A stretch of DNA of 60,397 bases from Metaruminococcus_A sp003150405 (GCA_902489745.1 CABUBB010000010.1:1-60397), one strand, 5' to 3'; shown: positions 34,043 through 43,879, counted from the first letter of the stretch. The notes: generated by a model from the sequence alone, not told the origin. Made by a program: numbers and translations.

Positions 34043-35683
34043 ATGGAACAAAACGGACAGAATGGATGGTTCCGGCTGGAAAACAGCAGCCGTACCGGAC
34101 GGACAGCACCGAACTACTCCCCGCGTTCCTATATGGAACGGATGCAGCAGATGCACACCCGAACCTCGCAGGACCGACGAAAATACGGACGGGACTGCAC
34201 CGATGGGGAGATGCCGGACATTATGCCGCAGACAGCCGCAGAGTACCAGCCCCGAACCGACACCCGTCCAGCGATGACTATCCCCCGGTTTGGTAATGCA
34301 CAGCCGCCCCGGAACTCCCAACCGCCTGTCTCAAGCCGAGAAATAAAAGATTCGGACACTTACCGGAAGGGGCAGCAGATGTCTCACTCCCAGGCAGCGG
34401 GACCAGGCGGCTCGGTACTGGAACAGGATGGTGTTCTACATGAAACACTGGAAACCTTTGTACATAGCAAACTGTTGGAACGGGCGGTACATGTCAAGGG
34501 ATACGGGGCGTTCGGTTTTTTCCAGCCCTATGAATCCATGAAAGCATACACCACCTTAAACTTTTTGCAGAACCCGAACCAGCGCACACCGACCCTATCC
34601 CGCTTTTCCCTGGCGGTCAGCAATAAGGGCACGCCGGACACCTCCCGCAATGTGCGCGGTTTTTCCACCAAATTTTATACGCCAGGCGGCAATTTTGACC
34701 TGCTCTGCAACCATATTCCGGTGTTCCTCGTGCGGGACGCCCTCCGGTTTCCAGAGGCCATCGGTGCGCTTTCTCCCTCTCCGGTCAACAATCTTATGGA
34801 TTCGAGCCGTTTCTGGGAATTCGCTGCACGTGCACCCGAAGCCACCCATTTTATCACCTGGCTGTACTCAGATGTGGGAACCATCAAAAGCCTGCGGCAT
34901 TTAAGGGCCTATGGGGTCAACACCTATATTTGGAAAAACGCTGATGGGGTGCGGCGTTATGTCAAATACCACTGGATTCCGGTAGCCGGTACGGAATTTA
35001 TTGACGCCGAGGAAGCGGCAAAACTGGCAGGCGAAAGCCCGGATATTGCGGGATGGGATTTATACGATACCCTCGCACGCAGGGAGACGGTGGAGTTCGA
35101 GCTGCGGGTGCAGCTCATGCATCCGGATGACGCCGAAAGCCTTCCCTACGACCCATTGGACGACACCAAAATCTGGAGCGAAGAACAATTCCCGCTTTTA
35201 CCAGTTGGCAAACTCACCCTCAATCGCAATCCAGAGGATTACAAGGCGCAGGTGGAAAAGCTAGCGTTTTCGCCGAACAACCTGCTGGAGGGGGTGGAAC
35301 TTTCCGACGATAAGATGCTCCAGGGACGTGCCAACATTTACTGGGACGCCCAGCGCCGCCGGCTAGGGCCGGATTTCCGAAGCATTCCGGTCAACAGCGA
35401 AAAGGGATGGACGCCAAATGCAGTTGTCACAAGCGGAAACGGGCGGCATTTGGATGGAATCATCCAACGCTCAGAAATTGAAAAGGCAGAAAATTTTATG
35501 CAGGCTGGCGAGCGGTACGATTCTCTTTCCGAACAGGAACGAGAGCACTTAGTTCAAAACATTGCCTCTGAGCTTTGCACTGTACCGATGGATACCCGCC
35601 GCACCGTACTTGGGTATTTCCGAAAAGCGTCCGAGGACTTTGCCGGGCAGTTGGAAGCCGCTATGCAGGATCAAAAGGAATAG
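34043..35683 (+). CDS. Heme catalase with long N-terminal extension
   Basis: A 546-residue catalase that disproportionates hydrogen peroxide. The active-site His is H150 (RAVHVKGYGAFGFF), an Asn follows in NHIPVFLVRD, and the heme-ligand Tyr is Y433 (GRANIYWDAQRRRLGPDF). The catalytic domain begins only near residue 125. The first 120 residues are polar, proline- and arginine-rich low-complexity sequence without a known domain. The start at 34043 follows AAAGGAGG. Catalase is uncommon in strict anaerobes, so it may protect spores or cope with oxygen exposure. Confidence 0.95.
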   Translation: MEQNGQNGWFRLENSSRTGRTAPNYSPRSYMERMQQMHTRTSQDRRKYGRDCTDGEMPDIMPQTAAEYQPRTDTRPAMTIPRFGNAQPPRNSQPPVSSREIKDSDTYRKGQQMSHSQAAGPGGSVLEQDGVLHETLETFVHSKLLERAVHVKGYGAFGFFQPYESMKAYTTLNFLQNPNQRTPTLSRFSLAVSNKGTPDTSRNVRGFSTKFYTPGGNFDLLCNHIPVFLVRDALRFPEAIGALSPSPVNNLMDSSRFWEFAARAPEATHFITWLYSDVGTIKSLRHLRAYGVNTYIWKNADGVRRYVKYHWIPVAGTEFIDAEEAAKLAGESPDIAGWDLYDTLARRETVEFELRVQLMHPDDAESLPYDPLDDTKIWSEEQFPLLPVGKLTLNRNPEDYKAQVEKLAFSPNNLLEGVELSDDKMLQGRANIYWDAQRRRLGPDFRSIPVNSEKGWTPNAVVTSGNGRHLDGIIQRSEIEKAENFMQAGERYDSLSEQEREHLVQNIASELCTVPMDTRRTVLGYFRKASEDFAGQLEAAMQDQKE

Positions 35684-35698
35684 CAGGAGGATATGTAA

Positions 35699-36025
35699 AT
35701 GTATTTTACAGGGCTTCTGATTGGGCTGTTCTCTTTTCTCATCATCGGATTATTCCACCCAGTGGTCATCAAGTGTGAATACTACTTCAGTGAGAAAATA
35801 TGGCCGACCTTTCTCTTCGTGGGATTGGCGGCGCTGGGCGGTTCCCTTTTTATCGGCAGTACTTTTTTCTCCGCTCTGTTGAGCATTCTTGGCTTTACCT
35901 GTCTGTGGAGCATTGGAGAGCTGAAGGAGCAAAAGGAACGGGTCCGAAAAGGGTGGTTTCCGGCCAATCCAGCACGAAAAAAACGAACAGACTGCAAAAA
36001 AGCCGAACACACAAACATCCTGTAA
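35699..36025 (+). CDS. DUF4491 family membrane protein
   Basis: A 108-residue protein with three hydrophobic segments and the family pattern: GLLIGLFSFLIIGLFHPVVIKCEYYF, then LGFTCLWSIGELKEQKERVRKGWFPANP. The AGGAGG site is 15 nt after the catalase stop codon, so the two are probably co-transcribed. Function unknown. Confidence 0.9.
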   Translation: MYFTGLLIGLFSFLIIGLFHPVVIKCEYYFSEKIWPTFLFVGLAALGGSLFIGSTFFSALLSILGFTCLWSIGELKEQKERVRKGWFPANPARKKRTDCKKAEHTNIL

Positions 36026-36080
36026 CAGGGTTTCTCAAAACAAGCCGGGCGGTTTATCCGTCCGGCTTCCCTGTTTTGGA
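36024..36080 (+). terminator. Terminator of the catalase operon
   Basis: A two-part hairpin. AACAGGG pairs with CCCTGTT on the outside, and AAGCCGG with CCGGCTT (36042-36068) inside, followed by TT. It overlaps the DUF4491 stop codon. Confidence 0.65.
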
Positions 36081-36261
36081 AGAACGATAAGTCCCGTTTT
36101 ATTTGGCGCCCCACCAAGTACGCCTCGCATCGGCGCGCCGTTTGCCCGGGTATATAAACCCGCTGTAAAGGAAAAGATTCAGTTTTCAGCGCCCCCTTTT
36201 CTTTCTTGCCGGAATAGGCTAGAATAAGAGTGAAAAAGATGTAGAGAAAGGTGGGTATGCT

Positions 36262-37602
36262 ATGCGCCAGCAGTCACTTTTTGAAAGCAGTGAGGTGAGC
36301 CAGCCTCTGGCAAGCCGCCTGCGCCCGGAAACGCTGGAGGATTATGTAGGCCAGCAGCACCTGCTCGGTAAGGGCAAGGTCCTGCGGAAGCTCATTGATT
36401 CCGATCAGGTGTCCTCCATGATCTTCTGGGGGCCTCCGGGGGTTGGCAAAACAACCCTGGCACGTATCATTGCGGGGCGTACAAAGGCGAATTTTATTGA
36501 CTTCAGCGCGGTGACGAGCGGTATTAAAGAAATCAAGGATGTGATGAGCCGCGCCGAAAGCAGCCGTTTGCTTGGGGAAAAGACCATTCTGTTTGTGGAT
36601 GAAATCCACCGCTTCAACAAAGCGCAACAGGACGCTTTTCTCCCCTACGTGGAAAAAGGGAGCATCATCCTCATTGGGGCGACCACCGAAAACCCGTCGT
36701 TCGAAATCAATTCGGCGCTGCTTTCCCGCTGCCGGGTCTTTGTATTGCAGGCGCTTTCGGCGGAGGATTTAACCACGCTGCTGCGTCACGCTCTCACCGA
36801 CCCACGCGGCTTTGGCAGACAGCAAATTGATATTTCAGACGGGATACTCGCCATGATTGCAAACTTTGCAAACGGGGACGCGCGGGTGGCGCTGAGCACG
36901 CTGGAAATGGTGGTGCTCAACGGCGAGACCGACGGGGAAAAAACCACCGTGACCGAAGAAATTCTGGAGCAATGCACCAGCAAAAAGTCCCTGTTGTACG
37001 ACAAAAACGGCGAGGAACACTACAACCTGATTTCCGCGCTCCATAAATCCATGCGCAACAGTGACGTGGATGCCGCCATCTACTGGCTTTCCCGAATGCT
37101 GGAAGCTGGAGAAGATCCGCTTTATGTGGCGCGGAGGCTCATCCGGTTTGCGAGCGAGGATATCGGCATGGCAGACAGCCGTGCATTGGAGCTTGCCGTA
37201 GCGACCTACCAGGCCTGCCACTTTATTGGGATGCCAGAGTGCAACGTTAACCTGACCCACTGTGTCACCTTTTTAACGCTGGCGCCAAAATCCAACGCAC
37301 TGTATATCGCCTATGGGAAAGCACGCAAAGACGCGCTGGAAATGCTTGCCGAACCGGTACCGCTGCAAATCCGCAATGCGTCGACCAAGCTCATGCAGGA
37401 GCTCCATTACGGTGAAGGCTACCAGTACGCTCACGATACCGAGGATAAACTCACCGACATGCAGTGCCTGCCGGATACCCTGCTGGGACGGCACTACTAT
37501 ACCCCAACCGTACAGGGCAGTGAGAAACGGGTTAAGGAACGAATGGAACAGATTGATGCATGGCGCAGACAGCACGCCAAAAAGGAACAGGGGGTGTTCT
37601 AA
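36262..37602 (+). CDS. rarA: Replication-associated recombination protein A (RarA/MgsA)
   Basis: A 446-residue AAA+ ATPase acting at stalled replication forks. An N-terminal SLFE...PLASRLRPETLEDYVGQQHLLG leads to Walker A GPPGVGKTT, Walker B LFVDEIHRFNKAQQD, sensor IGATTENPSFE, and the C-terminal tetramerisation domain (HYNLISALHKSMRNSDVDAAIYWL, ASEDIGMADSRAL). The length is typical. AAAGGTGGG precedes ATG 36262. Its stop codon overlaps the next start (TAATG). Confidence 0.97.
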   Translation: MRQQSLFESSEVSQPLASRLRPETLEDYVGQQHLLGKGKVLRKLIDSDQVSSMIFWGPPGVGKTTLARIIAGRTKANFIDFSAVTSGIKEIKDVMSRAESSRLLGEKTILFVDEIHRFNKAQQDAFLPYVEKGSIILIGATTENPSFEINSALLSRCRVFVLQALSAEDLTTLLRHALTDPRGFGRQQIDISDGILAMIANFANGDARVALSTLEMVVLNGETDGEKTTVTEEILEQCTSKKSLLYDKNGEEHYNLISALHKSMRNSDVDAAIYWLSRMLEAGEDPLYVARRLIRFASEDIGMADSRALELAVATYQACHFIGMPECNVNLTHCVTFLTLAPKSNALYIAYGKARKDALEMLAEPVPLQIRNASTKLMQELHYGEGYQYAHDTEDKLTDMQCLPDTLLGRHYYTPTVQGSEKRVKERMEQIDAWRRQHAKKEQGVF

Positions 37603-38123
37603 TGCGCGTTACACTGGAACCTGCATCCTCCCAAAATACCGAGCTGCTGGGGTTTATCCATTCCACCTGCTGGCAGCAGGCCTATTGTGGCATTATGCCG
37701 GCGGATTATCTGACTGCGGCTTCGCCGGAATGGTGGACGGCCCGGTACCAAAAAAACCTGCTGGACAAAACAATCAAGCGGTTTCTCGTCCGCCTAAACG
37801 GAAATGCCATTGGGCTAATTGGGTTTGCTCCCTCCCGGGATGCAGACGCTGATGCCGAGACGGGTGAAATTGTTGCCATTTACCTGTTGGAGCAATACCA
37901 TGGAAATGGCTATGGCCGGGAATTGATAGACGCTATGCTCGGTTATTTCCAGCGAAACGGATTCCGCTGCGTTACCCTCTGGGCGCTGGAAGCCAACCGC
38001 TCTGCCTGTGGATTTTACGAACACTGTGGTTTCTCTCTGGACGGCGCCCGCAAAGAAATTGAACAGGGAAAAATGCTGCCCTGTGTACGCTACCGCCGTA
38101 CCTTTGCTGGGGATTTCGCCTAA
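37602..38123 (+). CDS. GNAT-family N-acetyltransferase
   Basis: A 173-residue acetyltransferase. The acetyl-CoA loop is EQYHGNGYGRELIDAM, preceded by the beta-4 strand GEIVAIYLL and followed by ALEANRSACGFYEHCGF. Its ATG shares one base with the RarA stop codon, so translation is coupled. Substrate unknown; it could be a protein alpha-amine or a small molecule. Confidence 0.93.
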   Translation: MRVTLEPASSQNTELLGFIHSTCWQQAYCGIMPADYLTAASPEWWTARYQKNLLDKTIKRFLVRLNGNAIGLIGFAPSRDADADAETGEIVAIYLLEQYHGNGYGRELIDAMLGYFQRNGFRCVTLWALEANRSACGFYEHCGFSLDGARKEIEQGKMLPCVRYRRTFAGDFA

Positions 38124-38160
38124 TCACAACAAATGGGCATTTCCCAACCCGATCATGAAC

Positions 38161-38205
38161 AAATCCCCCAAGTGTGCCTGTCAGCCTGCTCTTGGGGGAT
38201 TTTAC
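38161..38205 (+). terminator. Terminator after the rarA-GNAT operon
   Basis: AAATCCCCCAAG (38161-38172) pairs with CTTGGGGGATTT (38191-38202), followed by T. Genes converge here. Confidence 0.85.
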
Positions 38206-38257
38206 TGTACTTATTTTTCTGGGACAAATGGCTAAAATGAAACCGTAGCCGTTCGGC

Positions 38258-39169
38258 TCAATTTTTAACGGACTCCTGCACCTGCTGCCCATGAGACGGG
38301 ACAACCCCGGACGCCGGTTTCTTTTTGTTATTGACGGTGCGGATGACCTGCCAGCCGTCCTCACACCGGCTGAATTTGAGAATGCCGACAAAATCGCCGT
38401 GGGTTTTACAGGTGACCTCGGTGCGGTAATCCCCGCTGCCGGTCGGCCTCCAGCGGACGCGGTGGGAAAGCTCCTTACCGCATACCGGGCAGCAGATACG
38501 GCTGACCTTCGGGTGGCTCATCGCTTTCCGCTTTTGGGCGAATACGCCCATCCGCTTGACTTCAGTGATCTTTTTCGGGCGCATATCCCAAACCGATTTT
38601 TCATAAGCCACAAGGCCGTTTTGCATATCGAGCCGCTGGGCCACCTGCGCCGTATAGCAGGCGTCATTCAATGCATCATGCAGCCGCCCCTCCTGCGGGA
38701 TGCCGAAATAGTCAAGCGCATATTCCAGCGAACGCTGGTTTTTCCCCTGGGCAAGCTCTTTGTTGAAGATGACCTGCAGGTTGTACCACCGTTCACACCA
38801 GGAGGCGTCCAGCCCATAAAATTCAAGATTCTGGCTCAGGATAGGAATATCGTCATACCCCCAGGTCAACAGGGTAAAACGCTCTCCGCACCAATCGTAA
38901 AACTTGGAGACGGCGGCAATGAAGTCCAGTCCGTCTGCAATTTCCTGCTCCTTGACGCCAGTGAGCTTTTTCACCATATAATGGAGTTTTTTATAATACC
39001 GGAGCTTAATTACAACCTGAAAGGTATCCACCTGCTCAAACCGCTCGTTGAGCTTGACCGCCCCGATTTGGAAAATCTCAAACGGCAGCTTGGCGCCGAT
39101 TTTTGCCAGCGCCGGATTCTGGCGGGACATGGGCTGATTCCATTCCAGATCCATAACAATATAATTCAT
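38258..39169 (-). CDS. DEDDh 3'-5' exonuclease family protein
   Basis: A 303-residue nuclease. The first catalytic pair is in MDLEWNQ at the N-terminus, a mid Asp in WGYDDIPIL, and the last set in HDALNDACYTAQV (H and D). A zinc-ribbon-like tail follows (ICCPVCGKELSHRVRW...CKTHGDF). The start at 39169 is set by homology. No strong ribosome site is visible, and the upstream part of the frame to 39454 looks non-coding. Likely acts on DNA or RNA ends. Confidence 0.9.
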   Translation of the reverse strand: MNYIVMDLEWNQPMSRQNPALAKIGAKLPFEIFQIGAVKLNERFEQVDTFQVVIKLRYYKKLHYMVKKLTGVKEQEIADGLDFIAAVSKFYDWCGERFTLLTWGYDDIPILSQNLEFYGLDASWCERWYNLQVIFNKELAQGKNQRSLEYALDYFGIPQEGRLHDALNDACYTAQVAQRLDMQNGLVAYEKSVWDMRPKKITEVKRMGVFAQKRKAMSHPKVSRICCPVCGKELSHRVRWRPTGSGDYRTEVTCKTHGDFVGILKFSRCEDGWQVIRTVNNKKKPASGVVPSHGQQVQESVKN

Positions 39170-39676
39170 TTTATTTTTCACACTTCCAAACACCGGCCAT
39201 TCTGACGGCCGCCCCACTGTGGGAGATTTCTGGCGGCAAACGCCGCTTTCCGTCCGTTTGCTGTCTTGTGATACAGTATAACACAAAAACCAGAAAAGTA
39301 AAAATATTTGTAAGAGAAACGCTTTGCAGACGGTAAATGACAGAAAAGATTCTGCCGAAGGTCTCATTTCCCCAGATTTCATACTGGTCGAAAATAATTG
39401 GGATCGCTCCGGCTGTCCGACTGGCACCGTGAAATCCTTCCTCGCAAAAGGCAAACAGCTACTGAAAAAACGGCAGCTCTGGTGCAGCTTCTCTCACTTC
39501 ACCAAGCCTTACAAGGGCAAAGGCAGTCTTTGTCCGAAAACGGAGCAAAAGGGGGGAAAATCCCATGGAATGGGGACTGGCGCGACAGTCGAGTTGAAAA
39601 AAAGCAGCAAAACATTGCATTTGAGACAGTCTGCATGTATGCTTGAAGCATAAGATTTAGAAAGAAGGTTCTTTTG
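39170..39676. other. Divergent intergenic region
   Basis: No gene. On the minus strand a TATACT with an upstream TTTTAC at 17 bp (near 39276-39304) can serve the exonuclease. On the plus strand TTGCAT-17-TATGCT (39615-39643) can serve the HTH-membrane gene. A small palindrome, TATGCTTGAAGCATA, lies over that -10. Confidence 0.5.
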
Positions 39677-40543
39677 ATGGAAGACAAAACAACGTTTGCA
39701 AAATTCCTGTTGGAAAAGAGACTTGCAGCCGGATTGACCCAGAAAGATTTGGCAGAACATCTTTATGTAGACAGCAGCACCGTATCCAAATGGGAGCGGG
39801 GGCTCTCCTATCCGGACATTACGCTGATTTCAAAAATATGTGAGATTTTGCAGATTACCGAGCATGAATTCATTACAGCGTCGGACGACTCTGCCGCCCG
39901 AATGGAAAAGAAACAGGCCAAACGTTACCGCGGATTTGTCAAAACCTGTCAGATTGGGTTGTGTGCCGGTTATGGCATTGCCTTGGTCACCTGCTTTATC
40001 TGCAATCTTGCCATTCAGCACACACTTTCCTGGTTTTTTATTGTACTGGCGGCCCTGGCGCTGGCCTTTTCCCTGACCATACTGCCGGCCCTGCTGCACA
40101 AGCACCGGCTGCTGATTACTTTTGGCACGGCAACGGTGCTTACCTATCTGCTTGTTTTCACCTGCTGGTTATATACCGGCGGGGATTGGTTTTATCCATT
40201 TGCGTTTCTCGTCACCACGGTCAGCATGACGGCGCCATGGTTTATGCTGGCGGTCATCCGTTATCTTCCAATCAACTGGGCCTTTAAAACCGGCTTGATC
40301 GGATTGTTTCTCAGTTTATTCACAGCTTTTATTAACCCATTTATCCATCTGCTGCTGGGAGAGAGCTTTGAAGAATTTTACTGGTATTTTGACCTGACCG
40401 ACTGGGTTTCTATTTCACTGGGCAACAAAATTACCGTTTACAGCCTGTTTTTGCTGGGGATTATTTTTGTCGCGATCGGCGGTGCAATTTCTGTTCGCAA
40501 ACGGGCAAAACAGCCGCAAATTAAGCAACTACATCACAGTTAA
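39677..40543 (+). CDS. XRE-family HTH protein with C-terminal membrane domain, second copy
   Basis: A 288-residue protein. The helix-turn-helix spans about 6-62 (FLLEKRLAAGLTQKDLAEHLYVDSSTVSKWERGLSYPDITLISK), followed by about six membrane helices (GYGIALVTCFICNLAIQ, FFIVLAALALAFSLTI, FLLGIIFVAIGGAISV). It has the same architecture as 32702-33709 but different sequence. The start at 39677 follows AAGAAGG. No partner gene is adjacent. Confidence 0.88.
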   Translation: MEDKTTFAKFLLEKRLAAGLTQKDLAEHLYVDSSTVSKWERGLSYPDITLISKICEILQITEHEFITASDDSAARMEKKQAKRYRGFVKTCQIGLCAGYGIALVTCFICNLAIQHTLSWFFIVLAALALAFSLTILPALLHKHRLLITFGTATVLTYLLVFTCWLYTGGDWFYPFAFLVTTVSMTAPWFMLAVIRYLPINWAFKTGLIGLFLSLFTAFINPFIHLLLGESFEEFYWYFDLTDWVSISLGNKITVYSLFLLGIIFVAIGGAISVRKRAKQPQIKQLHHS

Positions 40544-40694
40544 AATACGGCTGGCCGCCTCCGGTTAAAATTTAAAGATTATCGGACAGTTCCATATTGT
40601 ATGTACGGCCGCATTCAAGCGTTCAAGCTGGTATATGCTGTCCTTTCACACCGCTTTTCCTTATAAAACCGTGAGTCTCCCATTTTACACATAC

Positions 40695-40740
40695 AAAAAT
40701 CCCCGTAGGAGAAGAGACTTTTCTTCCTACGGGGATTTTT
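40695..40740. terminator. Bidirectional terminator
   Basis: AAAAATCCCCGTAGGA (40695-40710) pairs with TCCTACGGGGATTTTT (40725-40740). T-runs are present on both strands, serving the HTH gene and the redox operon. Confidence 0.92.
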
Positions 40741-40796
40741 ATATGTCATTTCAACCGCGCATTGTACCGCTTTAAAGCAAACAGAAATGCAGAATA

Positions 40797-41969
40797 TTAC
40801 CGCAGCCACTCGGCAAAGTCCATCGGTCGATTTGCCTGGTACGCCTTATGGAACGCCTCTTCCAGCCCGCGTACAAATACGCCGCGTTTCTCCGGATCGT
40901 CCGGTTCGTAAACGGCAATCATCTCCTGCGGGAATGGAACAATTTCTGAACGGCGGAACAAAGCGTCCACTGTATAGACGTGCGGCTTTGCTGTAGAGGG
41001 CAGGCAGGGAACGCTGCTCCAGTTGTTCTCCCGGACAGCGTCGATAACAGTATGAACCTTGGTGTCCACACTGCCGTCCACCGGGCCGTATTCCACGGTG
41101 GAACCATCTGCGCAGCTGGCGGTCAGGCAGTTGGTATCACAGTCATAAGAGACAACCGCTCGCTCAAAGTGAAACTCAATGAGCGGATTCTGGGTATGCT
41201 TCACTGCGTGGGAGGAAAGGTAAAGAATTTCCGCGCCATTTTCAAGCTTTGCTTTGACCGATACGGTATCGTAATTCTCAATGTCGTTGGCGCGGCCGAC
41301 GCTTGTCTCAAGCTCCACCGGCATGGCAGAGGTATTCATAGCATCGCCAAGCATGAAATAAAGGTTGTGCAGATAATGCGCCGTGGCATTGGAGGCGACA
41401 CTGTCGTTAATGATAGTGCCGTCCTTGCCAAAACGCCTGCCGCCCCATCCGGAACCACGCCTAAAATAGGATTCCGGGCGCGGCCAGAGAACCAGCGCCT
41501 TGGCATACAGAGGTTTCCCGAATTTTCCGTTTAGAATATCCCGCTTGCAGGCGAGCATGGCGGGGGCAAACGACCACTGGAAGCCGATGGCAATCCCTTT
41601 GCCGCAGGTCTGCTCAAGCGCAATCATCGGCTCAAGCTGCTCCAGCACCGGAGCCGCCGGCTTTTCACACAGCACATGGCTGCCGTTCTGAACCGCCGTG
41701 CGGATGTGAGCCAGGTGGTACGGCAACGGCGTGACGCAAAGGGTCAGGTCAATCGGTCCCATCTCATTGTAGGCCTTCTGCATATCGTCAAAGGTACGCA
41801 CGCCCTTTGCCTCCAGAGCAGATTTGGTCTCCGCAGACATAAACGGGTCGGCAGCGCAGACAAATTCCGCCTTTTGGAGCAGTTCCGGACGAGAAAGGGT
41901 CTCCAGATAAAACTGGGCGTAGCCGCCGGTGCCCACCAGCATGAGCCGGATTTTTTTATAAGAGTCCAT
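40797..41969 (-). CDS. Gfo/Idh/MocA-family oxidoreductase
   Basis: A 390-residue NAD(P)-dependent sugar or cyclitol dehydrogenase. The Rossmann start is IRLMLVGTGGYAQFYLE; the family motif is GSHVLCEKPAA, with the catalytic Lys, then GFQWSF and, in the C-terminal domain, NDSVASNATAHYLHNLYFMLG. It is last in a five-gene minus-strand operon and its start (41969) lies 13 nt inside the preceding isomerase gene. This family with a TIM-barrel partner is known from 3-keto-sugar chemistry, including C-glycoside cleavage. The substrate here is unknown. Confidence 0.93.
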   Translation of the reverse strand: MDSYKKIRLMLVGTGGYAQFYLETLSRPELLQKAEFVCAADPFMSAETKSALEAKGVRTFDDMQKAYNEMGPIDLTLCVTPLPYHLAHIRTAVQNGSHVLCEKPAAPVLEQLEPMIALEQTCGKGIAIGFQWSFAPAMLACKRDILNGKFGKPLYAKALVLWPRPESYFRRGSGWGGRRFGKDGTIINDSVASNATAHYLHNLYFMLGDAMNTSAMPVELETSVGRANDIENYDTVSVKAKLENGAEILYLSSHAVKHTQNPLIEFHFERAVVSYDCDTNCLTASCADGSTVEYGPVDGSVDTKVHTVIDAVRENNWSSVPCLPSTAKPHVYTVDALFRRSEIVPFPQEMIAVYEPDDPEKRGVFVRGLEEAFHKAYQANRPMDFAEWLR

Positions 41970-42771
41970 TGAGCCGTTCCCCCATAATCTGCCTGATGTA
42001 AGCGAAGCATTTAGTTGCCTGCTCGTATTCCGGCGAGCAGTGGGTTTCAATGTTCATATCGCACTCTGCACCGTCTAAATGCAGGTCGTCTCGGATGAGG
42101 TCGTCAATTTGCCCTTTCCAGTCGATGCAGCCCTCCCCAATGGGGACACAGGCGCCGTCCGAGAGACGATAATCCTTCATATGCACGCTGCCAATGTAGG
42201 GCTTAAACCGCTCATAGTGCTCCTTGTATTCCGAAAAACCGGACATGAACAGGTTACCCATATCCCAGTTGAGCTTGCCGCCGAGTGGGGCGAGCGCCTT
42301 ATGAACAGCCTCGATTTCGTCCGGCAGGCCGTTAAAGAAGCCCGGTTCATTTTCAAAGCAGATGGTAAAGCCATTCTCCTTCGCTTTCCGGCAGAAATCG
42401 CTCAGCAGCTCGATGGCGCGTTTATCGTCGCCAGGTTTATCCTCCGGGCTTTTTTTGACCCCAAAGCTGATGATCTTTTTCGTGCCGAGATAGTCCGCCG
42501 CCTCCATGGTACGGAGCAGGCGATCGGTCTGTTCCGGGCAGTCCGGGTCGTACAGGGTGCATTTATAGGTGCCGGGCGAAATTCCGGTGACGGCGATGCC
42601 ATAGCCATCCAACATGGATTTCACCTCGTGAAGCTGCTCTTTGGTGACGTCCGGCAGACGGTTTCCCCAGACATGGCGGAGCTCAAACCGGCGGATCCCC
42701 CGTTCTTTGGCCCATTCGGAGGCAATTTTTAAATCCTGGCTGACTTCATCACTGACAATTCCGAGTTTCAT
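41956..42771 (-). CDS. Xylose isomerase-like TIM-barrel protein (sugar phosphate isomerase/epimerase family)
   Basis: A 271-residue barrel. The divalent-metal ligands expected for the family are visible: E in ICFENEPG, D in LNWDMGNL, H in SVHMKDYR, and E in NIETHCSP. It overlaps the downstream dehydrogenase by 14 nt and follows the alcohol dehydrogenase by 19 nt. Members isomerise or epimerise sugars, or cleave 3-keto-glycosides when paired with a Gfo/Idh enzyme. Which of these applies cannot be told from sequence. Confidence 0.92.
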   Translation of the reverse strand: MKLGIVSDEVSQDLKIASEWAKERGIRRFELRHVWGNRLPDVTKEQLHEVKSMLDGYGIAVTGISPGTYKCTLYDPDCPEQTDRLLRTMEAADYLGTKKIISFGVKKSPEDKPGDDKRAIELLSDFCRKAKENGFTICFENEPGFFNGLPDEIEAVHKALAPLGGKLNWDMGNLFMSGFSEYKEHYERFKPYIGSVHMKDYRLSDGACVPIGEGCIDWKGQIDDLIRDDLHLDGAECDMNIETHCSPEYEQATKCFAYIRQIMGERLNGLL

Positions 42772-42790
42772 TGCTGCGTTCCTCCATTCA

Positions 42791-43879
42791 TCAAAATTCC
42801 AGCACGGCCTTAAGCGCCTGCCTTGCTTTCATGGTTTCCAGCGCCTCATTTGCTCTGGCAAGCGGGAAACGGTGTGTAATCAGTTTACCAAATTGTTCCG
42901 GCTGTGACAAGACCAGCCGCATGGCGTGACGGGTATGACGTGTGTCACTGACCCAGACGCCTTTTACGGTGACATGCTTGCGCACAACCTGGCTGTAAAA
43001 ATCAATCTCCTCAGCACCCACCGGCTGGGCGTAGCCGGTCATGAGGCAGGTTCCACCCGAGCGAGCGAGATTGAGGCTCTCCTGCGCTGCGCCGCGGCTT
43101 CCGGCCGCTTCGAGTACAATATCGGCGCCGCGGCCGTGGGTCAGGCCACGGACAAACGCAAGCCGCTGTTCCGCGTCATGCACCCGGCGGTTGATGGTAT
43201 GAGTTGCTCCAAATGCCCGGCAAAGAGCAAGGCGCTCCTCGGAGCCTCCAATCACCACCACCTGCTCCGCTCCCGCCTTGCGCGCAAAGGCGGCGCCGAA
43301 AACGCCCAGCGGGCCGGGACCTTGAATCACAACCGTGTCGCCGGGGTCGATTTTAACCGCGTCAAAGGCGTTGGCGGCGGTGGCGCCGGAACAGCTTGCG
43401 CTGACAAGGATGGCCGGATCCACATCATCCTCCACCAGAAAGAGGTCGGTGCGCGGGGCGAGTATGAGGTATTCACTGTAACAGCCATTGAGATACGGCG
43501 CTTCCTCCCGCGAACGGTTGATGCCATACACCTTGCGGTGCTCGCAGAGCCACGGCATCAGCAGCACCTTGCAGGCAAAGCATTCGCCGCAGGTGACGCC
43601 GCGGTTCCAAAGGATGCGGTCGCCTTCATGCACGGGGTCTCCCTCCACCGTGGTGTGCGCGCCGTTCATGGCGGCGATGCGGCCGATTCCCTCATGGCCG
43701 AGGATGATGGGAAGCGGGGTGCGGGGATCCTCCCCCTGCCACATGTGGACGTCGCTCCCGCAGATGCCGGAAGCCTCCAGCTTGACCAGAACTTCGCCCG
43801 GCTTCAGTGCCGGGATCTCAATTTCCTCCGGCACGAGCGGCTGTTTGAACTCACGGAGTACCATCGTTTGCGCTTTCAT
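42791..43879 (-). CDS. Zinc-dependent medium-chain alcohol dehydrogenase
   Basis: A 362-residue MDR enzyme. The catalytic zinc ligands are in GICGSDVH and GHEGIG; a reduced structural-zinc lobe reads CGECFACKVLLMPWLCEH. The Rossmann motif GPGPLGVFGAAFARKAG is followed by VVVIGG, with no acidic residue that would settle NADH versus NADPH. The ATG 43879 overlaps the preceding stop codon (ATGA), and AAAGGGG is 8 nt upstream. It probably oxidises an alcohol or sugar alcohol intermediate of this pathway. Confidence 0.94.
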   Translation of the reverse strand: MKAQTMVLREFKQPLVPEEIEIPALKPGEVLVKLEASGICGSDVHMWQGEDPRTPLPIILGHEGIGRIAAMNGAHTTVEGDPVHEGDRILWNRGVTCGECFACKVLLMPWLCEHRKVYGINRSREEAPYLNGCYSEYLILAPRTDLFLVEDDVDPAILVSASCSGATAANAFDAVKIDPGDTVVIQGPGPLGVFGAAFARKAGAEQVVVIGGSEERLALCRAFGATHTINRRVHDAEQRLAFVRGLTHGRGADIVLEAAGSRGAAQESLNLARSGGTCLMTGYAQPVGAEEIDFYSQVVRKHVTVKGVWVSDTRHTRHAMRLVLSQPEQFGKLITHRFPLARANEALETMKARQALKAVLEF

